A stretch of DNA of 64,000 nt from Calliopum simillimum. Its lineage: Eukaryota > Arthropoda > Insecta > Diptera > Lauxaniidae. The stretch is taken from contig OX638370.1 of NCBI GenBank assembly GCA_951812925.1, forward strand, positions 1,884,001 to 1,948,000, read 5' to 3'. Position 1 is the first letter of the stretch, and each line of letters opens with the position of its first letter. The notes under the pieces were generated by a model. The model saw only the letters and a list, made by a program, of their open reading frames with translations, was not told where the DNA came from and ran no database searches. The position numbers and the translations under genes were made by a program. Below are positions 12,285-23,314 of the stretch, one piece after another.

Positions 12285-12990
12285 CATTGGTTGGTCCTTA
12301 ATTTTAGACTATCTCCTCTCAGTTTTTCTTATTCTAACTAATTTTTTGAATATTGAGTCAAAAGAGAACTGAAAGTGAAGAGAAAGAGGAGATTCAGTGA
12401 TTTTTCAGCTCAGCCAGTTTTGGTTTTTCGATAGTGAGTGTTTGTGTGTTTTTTTTTTTTTTTTTAAATTTGAAATTTTCGTGTAGAACGTTAGTGTGAG
12501 TCATTCTCCGCATTAGTTTTTTTTTTTGTATTACTAAACATATAATTTCATCTTTATATAATTAAATCAATAAACAATTCACAAGTTTCAACTTTTTTAT
12601 AAATAATTGCTATTTTCATTCTGACATTACGGTTTTTGTAACATTTTGCCATTATCCGTTTAGTAACTCTCGACTGGGTTTTTTTTGTATGTTTTGCTTA
12701 TACCATTTATTTAAAAAATAAAATTAAAATTTAGTCTTAAAACACTTAAATAAAGTTTTTAAAAATACAACATAAATTTTAAGGTTTACCACCAGGTTAT
12801 TTTAGAAAATTTTATTTAATTCTTATGATTTTTGACTAAATTTAAATTTTCAGAGCTGCTCTATAAACTTTTCAAGGACTGTGCAAAAAAATTTTTTTTT
12901 TTAATTTTTAATTATAATGGCAAACTTAAAAAAGCAAGATTTAAAATAAATTTTCGAAAACAACCATCTGGCAGCCCTAAAAATTTATGT
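12285..12990. repeat. Dispersed AT-rich repeat, family B copy 1
   Basis: The block from TTGGTCCTTAATTTTAGACTATCTC through GTGAAGAGAAAGAGGAGATT, CAGCTCAGCCAGTTTTGG, TTTCGATAGTGAGTG and GTCATTCTCCGC recurs in the same order at 42270-42800. The right part carries a GGTT(T/G)CCACCNGGTTATTTT phrase. An inverted version, CAACCATCTGGCAGCCCTAAAAATTTATGTTGG, lies near 12960-12993, giving a small hairpin. Confidence 0.75.
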
Positions 12991-13057
12991 TGGATTTTTT
13001 TAAAATTTATTTAAACGTTTTGAGACTAAAACTTTATTTTAATTTTTTAAATATGTA

Positions 13058-13453
13058 ACCGTCCAGTGGAAAAGGTACCTTATCTTCACAAAATAAAAAA
13101 ACCGTTTTTTTGCATTTTCTAAAAGAACATATAATTTTGAATAAAATGACACCTTGATCACTGGAAACTTCCAAAAATTGACTGATGTATGGCATTTTGA
13201 AATCGCAAAACGAAAAACTCAAGTTTGTAGATATGAAAGTTCAAAGTTTGTCAATTATCAATTTTTACAGGGTAGAAGTTCAGTAATGCCGCGGTTTTGG
13301 TATTTGTAATTTGATAATCGACCTCAAATCGGTTGTAATATATTTATTACATGTCTAAGCACTGGATTTCACCATAAACCACCTATCTCCTTTTTTTTCG
13401 CTGTACTGCTGAATTTTGAGAGTGAAGATAAGGTATCTTTTCCAATGGACGGT
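13058..13453. mobile_element. Small inverted-repeat element (396 bp)
   Basis: The left end starts ACCGTCCAGTGGAAAAGG, followed by a TACCTTATCTTCAC block. The right end is the near-exact inverse, closing with CCAATGGACGGT. The arms are about 32 bases with four mismatches. There is no coding capacity. The flanks both carry ATATGT, but not as a clean duplication. Confidence 0.75.
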
Positions 13454-13459
13454 CTTATA

Positions 13460-16400
13460 TGTAATTATTGTAAGTCGAATGTTTTTTTTTATTATGAAAT
13501 TTGTTGGGCGTAAATAGAATGGTTTATATGGGCATAATCTAAATTTTACATAAAATGGTTTAAATTACTTGCATATGAACTTCTATATAAATTTTATGCA
13601 AAAAAAGTATAAAAAATTTTTGTGTAGTGATACTATAAAGTCTAAAACAAAATAGTTTAAATAGTGTTAATACTTTATGTGTATACATTTTATACGAACA
13701 AGCATAAACAGTTTGTATACCAAATTGAAGCATAGATTTTATACCATGTTTGGTGTGGATCTGTTTTCATTCCAATTTGGTTTGAATTTTACACCCAAAC
13801 ATTTTGCAGTGTGAGGACAAAAAAAGCACGTTTTGGTACATTTTTCTGAGGTTTACCCACGTATCACTTGATGCTGCCATTTCAGAAATTTTCATATCAC
13901 CCTAATACTCAACAGATACATTTATAGCATTAGCACACTCGTATATCTTCATTTACATATGCGAATATATGTATGCTTTATTTTCTAATGCCTAAATTTG
14001 AGTCCATTATTAAATTTTCATTTTGTTGGAGAAAAATGCATGGAATTTTAAAAAAAATTCGGAATTTTGTAATATATTTTAAAAATTCATGCTACATCTT
14101 GCTGTTGCTGATATTGTTGCTGCCATTGTTGCTTTTGCTTTGTGTGTTTGCGTTAACATGCCACAAGCATTTTCCGAAAATATCGAACATGGGAGCCAAC
14201 ATGGAGATTTTGTACATTGCACTCGTAGTATCAAGCGTTGGTATTTAATGTAATTGAAAATACATTTGAATTTTCATAGATAAAATTAAACAGCCATTAC
14301 TTCACTGATGGCAGGAAACATTTTGAAAAGTGTTTTAAAAAAAAAAAATTACGCAAAGAGCTTAGGTAGATTAAGCAATGCAAGCTTAAAAAGTGTTTGA
14401 ATTACATTTGTGTTTAGATTATGTAAAAATTTGCGTTCCGTTCAAAATAAAGTGAATAATACAATTTTTAAAGCGTTTAGTTATTTTCATTGTCTACAGA
14501 TTGCTTGCAGTTTTCCAGCGATCAATCGAATCCAGACCTTCGCAAATCACTCGAAACTATCTTTCCTTCGCTCAGACATTATTTTGAAGTGGATGGTTTT
14601 TGCTTTAATCGATTTGCGAATGATTCATTCTTTTCTTACTTGTATTACACAAATCAGCATGTCATGCAATTATATTATTATATTATATTATATATAGCAG
14701 CCTATATAACCATCCTATATAACCATCAAATGTATTTCAAGTCCCTTTGGTATAATCCATTACCTTTTTTCCAGAATAAACTTTTATAAGTAAGCGCTAT
14801 TGCGTAACTATTACAACTCTTTAAAACTTCAACACTCTTAATGGTAAAGAGCCTCTCTCTCTCTTCTTTATGGCTCTTAAGTTTAACATATTTCACTTAA
14901 TACCATCGTGCATTAAACGCATTTATTATTCATTGATCACGAAACCCAAACAAACAGACTGGCGCTGCCAATGTTAAAAGCATCTCCGCCACACCCCAAC
15001 CCACTCCTTTGTCTGTGTAATCAGCGAAAATATTGACTCAATAAAATCATTAAAATTAACTGATGCTGTTCCTTGGTGGAATGCGCTTACAACCCATAAC
15101 AGTGCTCAGCTTCTTCAGCTTTGCCACCCAAAACTTTCCACAAGAAAAACAACAGAACAACCAAAATAAAAGCGACGTAGAATCCTTTGTTTCAATCTTA
15201 ACGAGTGCTCCACTTTACTCCTACTCCTTAAAATCTTCGTATTCCTCATGCGACTTCTTTGGGTGCTCTCGTGTATTTTAACCCTTTGTGACTAACTGGC
15301 ATTTCACTACTACTGACAGCTGTTCATCATTTGGGTCCGGCCGGCACAGTCTTAGCGAATGTGGTTATGTGTGTGTGTGCGTTGTGCTGGAATTATCCCG
15401 ACAGTACAGTTGGGTTCATGAGTGGCGCGCATAGAATTTAATTATTTAAAAAATGAACTTCCTTACAGCGTCTGCTGCTTTATTATGCTGGCTGCAGAGC
15501 CTTATGCTGCTTCGTTATACTTCCTATTTTACGTTTTTCGGTTTTTTGCATTTGCTTCTTGCTTTGTTCACTCGCAGAGAGGCGGTGGTTCAGCCATGAA
15601 TTTTGGTTGCGTCTTGCATGCCTTGAATTCAAGGATCCTTGGATAAGCCGCAGAGACATAAAAAGACGGCAGCATAAAAAAAACGGTTAAAAAGCCGTAA
15701 AATCAAATCTTCATCACGGATGCTGCGCTCTCGATGATGCTACCACAGCAGCAGCACCAGCAACTTGGTATAGCCGTCGTACATTAAACACAGTAGATAC
15801 AGCGATAGGAGCAGAAAAGGAAAAAAAAAAAAAAACAGGAAATCTTAAAAAATCTGAAAAAGGCACACAAATAAAGTAGCTGGAGAAAGTTGAACCAAAA
15901 AAAAAAAAAAAGTGCAGCAGATGAAGTGGAGCAGCAAAAAAACTTTCTTTCTTTCACTTGATAAATTTTTGTGATTTTTCTTTGGCGCCCATCGCCTGCT
16001 CATACTTTAACTAAAATTTTTTTCTTTGCTTGCTTTTTGTAGAGTTGCCAATTTGATTTCAGTTTGAGTTGCCATTTCGCTTGACGAAGTAGCTTAAACT
16101 TAACTCCTTTTTGTTAGAGTTTTGTTTTATCACTTTTGTCTTAAGTTTTTCACTGCTTCGTTGAATTTTGGTTTTATTTTTTGGATAAGAGACGCATATT
16201 TGAAACGTCTGGCTCCTTAACCAATTGTTTTGTAATTTTTGTGAATTTATTCATTTTTTTTGCAATAGAAAAAATTTAAAAGTGAACTTTGGGAATCATC
16301 ATGGCCGACTCCGAGCATCTAAAATGTCCGTTTTGGGCAAGTTTTATGGTGATTTTTTTTTGTTTTTCAATCGATAGGAGAAACAAGACATCACCAGGCC

Positions 16401-16480
16401 TCGAGCGTCGGAAATGTCAATTCTGTTGAAGTTTTTGCATAATTTGCAAAGATCAATAAGAGAAGTTAATCAGGTCTGCT
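13460..16480. other. Intronic non-coding sequence
   Basis: No gene is supported. It contains several A/T homopolymer runs (15820-15910) and CAGCAG near 15748. A moderately GC-rich patch near 15335-15430 has no reading frame or splice signals I trust. Confidence 0.5.
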
Positions 16481-16487
16481 CCGTAAT

Positions 16488-16727
16488 CTGTGTGGTGTCA
16501 ATTACTTTTCATTAAAGAAGAAGCCTTTAGGGAAATATTCGATAAAATCGAATTTTTCAACTTTTGCGGTTTTTTAAGAATTTTTGCTGAGCGGTTACTT
16601 TTTCGGTAATGAAAATCAATATTTGATCCTGTAATTCTACACAAAAGAGATTCTAATACTTTTTATCGTAAGACTCACCGTTTTCATCAACAAGCCTTCT
16701 AAATGAAAAGTAATTGAAATCACATGG
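16488..16727. repeat. Short inverted repeat (about 240 bp)
   Basis: GTGTCAATTACTTTTCATT (16496-16514) faces AATGAAAAGTAATTGAAATC (16701-16720). The outer sequence is also partly complementary (GTAATCTGTGTGG against CACATGGATTTC). It is probably a decayed MITE. Confidence 0.45.
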
Positions 16728-16729
16728 AT

Positions 16730-18190
16730 TTCAGAACAGGCATGTATAAATAAGTTTTGAACATTAACAAGTTCGGCTTCAAAAAATTCAAATGCGTGTT
16801 TTGAGAAATTTTAGGTAATATTTTGTTACAGTAATTATTCTAAGGAAAAAGTTCGTAAGATGATTTAGAACATTATCTGCATCGATCCCCGAATAGGTAC
16901 TCTTTTTCCATTTTTTGTAAAAAAAAACTATGTGAACATTGATTTTTTTTAATAAAAATCAAATATTAAAAACCAAAGATAAATATAAAATCTGCATCAT
17001 TTGTGACATTTCTCTGCCACCATTTCAGTCGTTCAGGCAATGAATCCTCTGATTTTGGTGCAAAAGGTGTTAATTCCAATTCTTTTATCTTATGTTCAAG
17101 CGCTTTGTTTTTCAATTTAACTTGTTTTTCTCTCATTCTTTCTGTTGCTAATTCTTTTTAGTAAAAAAAAGAAAAAACTTTTGTTTGTTAAAAAGTTTAC
17201 TGTTGTTTTTTTATTTTAATTCCAATTTCCTCAAGACTTCTCTGATTTCTTTCTTTGAAGCTCTTTATCACATGCATACACACATTTAAGTATTCTTTTC
17301 TTACGTGTATTTGTATGCGTGTGCTTCCTTTACTTGCTTGTGTGAGTTACCACGTGCTTTTCAGTCCTTTTGTTTGTTTGTTTGACTTTAAAGATTTTAA
17401 TTTCATTTTATCTCTTCTTTCTCAACTTCAGTTTCAACTTCGCTTATTTTTTACGTAGTTGTCTTAATTTTGAAATAGTTTTTAGTGCCAAGATGATAAC
17501 TTTTTCTTCATGTCCTAATTGCAATTTTACAGGGTAATCTGTTTTTTTATTTTCTGTGTTTTGAAATTTTACTAAGTAATAACGTTGTTACTTGAACTTT
17601 TTAGAATTTTGACCACTCTTAGGCTCTATTTTTTAAATCAATGAGAAGCAGATAAAATAGAAAATAATTAAAGCCTAAAAGTATGCAACAAATTTTTGAA
17701 ACCAGCTGAGAAAAAATTATAACGAAATAAAAATCAGTGCACCCAATGAATGTAGTAGATAGAAACAACGAGAACAGCTGAAAATGCTATGTCAACTAGA
17801 TTCAGCCATTAGTAACTGTAACGAACCTTTCTGCCAGCGGTTTTGCTCACCGGGGGCCAAGGGTTCGGCTACAAAAATTTAAAAGGAAAAAGACGGCCTC
17901 TTGGTTTGAATTCCAGGACCTGGGTTAGATTTAAATTATTTATTTAATTTTTTAGTGCATTTGGTTTTCTCTTGCTTTAAAATACTTAGTAATACGAAAA
18001 ACACGTGTCTCTTCTCCCCACCACTCTCTGCTCCTAAACGTTGTTCTCTCTGCCAACAGCCGTGGTCTAGTGTCGTGTAGTAGTAGTACTGCCTATCGTC
18101 AAAAAAACTATGCCACAGACTACATGCGTTCTCTCAAAAATAATGTGCTTTCTTGCTTTCCTTCGTGTGTCTACTACGTCTTTGAAAGAG
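16730..18190. other. Intronic non-coding sequence
   Basis: No gene is seen. A GC-richer patch near 17820-17930 contains GGTTTGAATTCC, but it does not fold into a tRNA. Confidence 0.5.
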
Positions 18191-18194
18191 AGAG

Positions 18195-18730
18195 CATACC
18201 TATGCCAAACTGATCCATCATCGGGTTTGCGCATAAGTCCGTTCTCACCACTTAATGTTAGCCGTAACCAACTAATCCAGCATCGGGCTACTCACATCAA
18301 GTGCGGTGGTTCTCTTCCCCTCCTTTAGTTATTTTTTCCCTGCGATATGTCTATCTCCTTCGCCCTTAATAGAGAGTGCGAACACATGTTAATCGTGAGC
18401 ATTTGGTACGCTATCGGGTTACTCAAGTTTAATGTGGCGGCTGCCCTTACCACTCTAGGTTTATTCTTCTATTTCACGTATGTCAGTCTTATTTTGCGAT
18501 GGGAAGAGAGAACACTTACGGCAAACTGATTCAGAATCGGGTTTGAACGCAAGTCTGCTCTCACCACTTATACATCAGCCGTGAGCTAGTGCTACGCTGC
18601 TGCTCCCACAGGTCCGAAATTAGGTCGCACCTACTAATAACTGATTCAGTATCGGGCTTTTCGTCTGTGTGGCCTCTCACCCTTTCGCTAATGAAAGGCA
18701 ACTGATTCAGTATCGGACTACTTATGTTTA
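18195..18730 (+). repeat. Decayed tandem repeat, core CTGATTCAGTATCGGG
   Basis: ATCGGG/ATCGGA cores occur at 18220, 18282, 18413, 18536, 18651 and 18712, i.e. spacings of 62, 131, 123, 115 and 61 bases, close to multiples of about 62. Companion phrases recur: CTCACCACTTA followed by a GCCGT phrase, and GTTTAATGTGGCGG / GTTTAACGCGGCG. The 115-131 spacings suggest a higher-order unit of two half-repeats. Confidence 0.6.
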
Positions 18731-21075
18731 ACGCGGCGATTTTTATTATACTAAATTCCTACTGCTACGAAAACTATACTGCTTGTTCAAAGAAAACTGC
18801 AAGTACCTTATTTCCTTTTTGGTTGCTGCTTTTTTCGTTACTGCTGCTGCTACAGCTGCTATTGTTCGCTGGTCGCCGGTCACACAAAGACTGTCTCGAT
18901 CCACTGCTGTGTGTCTTAATTTATTTTCTGTTTCCGTGACAGCAAACAGATCGAACGACAGCTGCGTGTCAAAAACAGCTGTTGCGCAGTGTTGCCGTTG
19001 CGTCTGGTTTTGTTCATGTGGTGGGAATTGTGGTTATCTTTCTTAGGTAACTACTTAGGTAACTACAAGAAAACAACAGTACCAGCAGTCCAGTATAGGT
19101 TTGACTAGAGTGCAATAAGTTTGAAGTGTCGATAAAAAATAAAAAGTACGAACCCAGTTAAATTAACTTATTCGCCACTTTCTGTCATGATGCTGTTAAA
19201 TTCTGAAAACAATTATTCTTAAGATTTACTTTTTTTTTTCAACACCACCCTGTATTTGAACAATTAGAAAAGTTTAATGAAATTTTGAAAAGGAATTCAA
19301 CTTTAGTCTCAAAAAAAAAAAAAAAAAAAAAAAACTAAATGCATCCGAGGCTGCTTTTAAACATTTCCACTTTCGAAGTAGAAAGAGATGAAGCAAGACA
19401 CAAAGAATAAATCACAGCAAGCGAAACTGGCTCATTAACTAGAAAACTAAAAACATTTACAACAAAAACAAAGCAATTACAACAAGCATTATGCAGCCAA
19501 CTGTTTCGTTGTTGTTGTTGTTGTTGCTGTTGTAAGTAACTGACACTAAATGAATGTTGACACAACAGTAGACAAAATTCTCTGACAGAAATCTTAGAAA
19601 ATGCTTTGCAAAGAGTCCTTAAAATGTCTGAAAAATGTCGCAAAAATATCACAAAAATATGTTGAAAATTTCGGAGAACAAAAAACAAAAAAAAAAAACA
19701 GGAATTCCAAAAATGTCAAGCCAAGTTATGCGCATAGGCATAATATGCAACACAAATGTCATGTAAATAGCAAAAAATGTTGTTGTTTAGGAAAGGGATA
19801 GAAAGTTGTACTAAAGTAGCAGGAGAGTTGACATCGTTGCAGGAGAGAGTTGTAAAAATGCAATAAATAAACGCAAAATGTTGCAAATATCGAAGCGTAA
19901 CATTTTGATTGAATTATTGCTTTCAAAAGAGCGAAAAAAACAACAAAAAGCAGAATAAAGAAAACCGCAAGTTAACAACATAGGCACTCTGCATAGAGAG
20001 ATGCGAGAACCACCGAAAAAAGTTGCATTTGATAGTTTAAATTTCTGTTCACTGAAGTATCAACTCGTTGAAGCTACAAACGACGATACCACATCTTCAC
20101 CACTCTGGCGATTTTTTGAAAAACTTTATAAACATTTTCTAATTTAATGAGAACATCAACAGAAACTTAAAATCCTACATTGCACTTTTACACAGTTAAC
20201 TGTAAGGATAATGACACAATATGTTGTCCTGCTGCGCAACTTCATCGTCTCTAACTCCAACTACTGAAATTCTCACATTTTGCTTGTACTTTGCAGCTGT
20301 CATATTATAAACAAGGAGAAAAAAGGACGAAGACGTAAAAGGAACATTAAAGAAGCAACAGTCGAGCTGAAAGGGAAGTATAGTTAATGCTGTAGGGTAA
20401 GAACAAAATAATATGGCAACGTTGACAACAACAGCAACAGCAATATTGCTACTGGGAAGCAAATAAATTTGAAAGTTACGCGCGTTTCACATAACATAAA
20501 AATGAAGGATCAACGCAGGAGCAATCACAAAAACAAAAAAGCATTTCCAGGCATCGTTGTTGCAAGAAAATAAAGTAACAAACTTTAGTTTTAGCTCAGT
20601 TTAGTTGACATGCAAAGGATATGCGTAACTATAAATTTGATATGTTAGACAAGTTTTACACTGGCGCAAAACTTTTGACAGCAAAAGTTGCCGCAAGCTA
20701 TGAGTTTGCGGAGAAAAGCGAACAAGTGGAAACTTTCACGCGCGCGCTCACAAAATGAATTTACAGAAAATGTCAAAAGTTTACAAAATGCGCACCAGAG
20801 CAACAAAATGCTAGACGGTGATGGTAGATATGGTAGGTACCTACTGAAAATACGGAGGATGTTAATGTGCGAAACCAAAACGGGCGTGGAATTGAAACAG
20901 TTTGTAATTCAGAACTTTTAATTTTTTAACTGAAGCAAGAAGTATTGACAACAAGAAATTAGATAATATAGCTAGTTGCTTGCGATGTCTTATTTACCGC
21001 TGAGTGTAGCTGAGTACTTACAAAGTATAGCGAAATTTAATCACATGTATCGTTTGGAGATTGACCACTAGCAAC
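18731..21075. other. Intronic non-coding sequence with homopolymer and triplet runs
   Basis: It includes a run of 24 A at 19311-19334, a (TTG)n run near 19507-19533 and AAC/CAA runs near 20430. A 77-codon plus frame at 20688-20921 is polar and looks vaguely protein-like but has no context. Confidence 0.5.
19311..19334 (+). repeat. Poly(A) run of 24
   Basis: An uninterrupted run of 24 A. No recognisable retroelement precedes it on the plus strand, so I treat it as a simple repeat. Confidence 0.9.
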
Positions 21076-21083
21076 CCGTAGAC
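21076..21083. repeat. Left 8-bp target-site duplication CCGTAGAC
   Basis: It is identical to 21759-21766 on the other side of the foldback element. Confidence 0.85.
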
Positions 21084-21758
21084 TAGGCATGCGCTTATTT
21101 TACGATTTTCTGATTTTCGTTCATGTCGCCCCCTGAAATCCTTCTAATGGTCATAAAAACAAATACTATGAAGTTTCACGGCGATCGGATAACGATAACC
21201 CGGCCCGCAAGAGAGGTCAAGGTCATTTTGAGGTTTCAGGCAAAAAATAATGAAAATTTTTTTTGAACTTAATTAAATTAGTCAAAGCATAACTTTATCT
21301 TATAGCAAATTGAAATACCTTTCCAACAAGCTATAATTGTTTAAAATCGGGTAATAAATACGAATTCTATGAGTTTTTCTTTTACGGCATTAGCAAAATT
21401 GCCGCAAAATACCATATGTAGTAGAATAGCATTTTGCGGAAATTTTGCTAATGTCGATAAAAGAAAAACTCATAGAATTCGTATTTATTACCCGATTTTA
21501 AACAATTATAGCTTGTTGGAATGGTATTTCAATTTGCTATAAGATAAAGTTATGCTTTGACTAATTTAATTAAGCTTAAAAAAAATTTTCATTATTTTTT
21601 GCCTGAAACCTCAACATGACCTTGACCTCTCTTGCGGGCCGGGTTATCGTTATCCGATCGCCGTGAAACTTCATAGTATTTGTTTTTATGACCATTAGAA
21701 GGATTTCAGGGGGCGGCATGAACGAAAATCAGAAAATCGTAAAATAAGCGCATGCCTA
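21084..21758. mobile_element. hAT-like foldback transposon, near-perfect 675-bp palindrome
   Basis: It begins TAGGCATGCGCTTATTTTAC and ends with the exact inverse, ...GCGCATGCCTA. The two arms (21084-21410 and 21431-21758, about 327 bases each) differ at roughly ten positions by eye and are separated by a 20-base loop. Perfect 8-bp direct repeats CCGTAGAC flank it, the duplication length made by hAT (and P) transposases. There is no coding capacity, so it is non-autonomous. High arm identity and intact duplications suggest a recent insertion or ongoing arm conversion. Transcribed through, it would form a very long hairpin RNA. Confidence 0.92.
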
Positions 21759-21766
21759 CCGTAGAC
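21759..21766. repeat. Right 8-bp target-site duplication CCGTAGAC
   Basis: It matches 21076-21083 exactly. Confidence 0.85.
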
Positions 21767-22438
21767 TTTTCAAGTCGAACGCCATATAGTTTTATGAAAT
21801 TGAAGCAAGAACCGGAAGCTTAGAAAAATCTATCCAGCAAAATAAATTCATTCCACGTAGTGCCCGGTTTTGCGATTTTTTTGATTTTTTTTTGAGGATG
21901 GGGAGTAAAAAGCATTTACGCTCGTAAGCACAATCGTCACTGGTGCCAGTTGTATCGGACTATTCTACCTACCGAAACACCTGCTCTTCAGCGGTAATAC
22001 CTCCCACTAGGAACACGTTTTTGAAATTTCTTTAAGGCATTCAATGTACATCTCCTTTTTTTTCTACGTTGGGCTCCTATTATATTTGCTCCTATAAGGC
22101 AGAGTGCTTAGTAGCAACCCTTTGACACATCGCTTTTTTTTTTTTTTTGAAAAAGGGGGGAAATCGGGATGGAGGAAACCGCTTCAAGATTTGGTCCTTA
22201 ACCGAGAACAAACGAAGTCCTAACGATTGCGGTCTCTGCCAAGACCAAAGTTGTCCAGTTCCGAAACTCTCTTGTACTCTGCCAAGGTGAACAGGTCTTT
22301 GTGTTAAACCACCTGCCTAAAAAGAAATAAAGTGTGCGAGCGGCTAAGCAGTAGTTTTTTAATGTCAAAGCATTTCTTGGCTTCTGGCAGCTTGGTAAGG
22401 TCTCCCTTCTTTATGCGTAGTACGCTTTCTACGTATCG

Positions 22439-22950
22439 TCAAATTAATAACCAATTTTCTTCGCTTACCAGCATAGTTGGTATGATGTTTTCGACTGTAA
22501 GTGAACCAACCTGTAACTCTTCTCTTCTTCTTTCCGCCCAATTTCTGCATTGAAAGAACGTGTGTTCCTCATTGTCGAGTTGTGTATCGTTATATATGCA
22601 GTCTGGTCTATATGTTTTCCCTATCATGTTCCTTGTCCTTGTAGCAACTGCGTCCCACGCTTTCAATTTGCAATCTCTCTTACCAGCTTTGTATGGTGTG
22701 AGCTCTGACATCTTGCGCTGTCCATTGGATTACTAAGTATTTTATTTTTCTGCTTCCACAGTCTTTGACGCCCTAGAACCAGCAAGTCTATTGGTATCGT
22801 TTCGTTAATTACCAGCACCACAGCCATTGAAACATTGCGGTATGACAACGCTACCCAAAGTGCTGCTACGGTTTTTTGCACCGAACTCAGAGCTTTCTGA
22901 AAGTTCTTCATTTTAACTACATCTGCCCATTGCTCACAGCCGTATAGCAA
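22439..22950 (-). pseudogene. R1-like LINE ORF2 C-terminal region, frameshifted
   Basis: Two overlapping minus-strand frames together give the post-RT region: LLYG-like MLYGCEQWAD, a Y/RNVSMAVVLVI segment, IPIDLLVLGRQR, then TRTRNMIGKTYRPDC and a C..D...EEHTFFQC knuckle with WAERRREELQ. The switch between frames near 22663-22711 is a frameshift. The family role is reverse transcription at the insertion target. This copy is non-functional. Confidence 0.75.
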
Positions 22951-23060
22951 TAGCCTTCAATTGCTCTCAGTTGGTTCACTTTTGTACGCCATTAATATTG
23001 ACAGTGATGCCGTCGCTTGACCTGTTTTAGTAGGCGCATGCCGTTTCTGGGCCCAGTAGC

Positions 23061-23294
23061 TCAGCTTTGATTGACACCCAGGTATTTAACCACTTTTCTC
23101 GTTATGTACGTTTCCGAGAGATTAGTCATCGGGATTTCCAATAGTATTTGCTTTCTGATAAGGATAAGAAGCTCCGTCTTTTCGGTTTCTGTTAATAAGT
23201 TCCACCGATCTGAACTTATCATGATGACAAAAAACTTCACCTTCTTTCTTATGCAAAAAACGCGCCCTTTAAAGTTTAAATTGCTAGCTTCCAA
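23061..23294 (-). pseudogene. R1-like LINE reverse transcriptase remnant (KTE / KYLGV part)
   Basis: The second half of this frame reads ETEKTELLILIRKQ... and ends VVKYLGVNQS. This fits the RT region after the catalytic motif, where ...EKTE...L and VKYLGV are usual in the R1/Jockey groups. The first half is not recognisable. About 110 bases separate it from the next block. Confidence 0.6.
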
Positions 23295-23314
23295 CTACAC
23301 TCCAAGTAAGTGAT

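Larger units (their letters stand above)
22134..23310 (-). mobile_element. 5'-truncated R1-like LINE, decayed
   Basis: Minus-strand frames carry R1-clade ORF2 hallmarks in order: KTE...VKYLGV (from the frame at 23294-23061), MLYGCEQWAD...SVQ and IPIDLL (22950-22663), then a zinc-knuckle-like HTFFQCRNWAERR and ENIIPTML (22711-22439). An A-run on the minus strand at 22149-22134 fits an oligo(A) tail. The upstream catalytic RT motifs and the endonuclease are absent. Frame changes between the blocks show it is dead. R1-type elements usually target rDNA; this copy does not lie in rDNA. Confidence 0.8.

Noticed and set aside
17820..17930. Possible tRNA near GGTTTGAATTCC
   Set aside because: There is no matching A box at the right distance and no cloverleaf; only a partial B-box resemblance.
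20688..20921. 77-codon polar plus-strand frame
   Set aside because: Composition is mildly protein-like, but there is no splice support, no family and an overlapping frame on the other strand of equal length.
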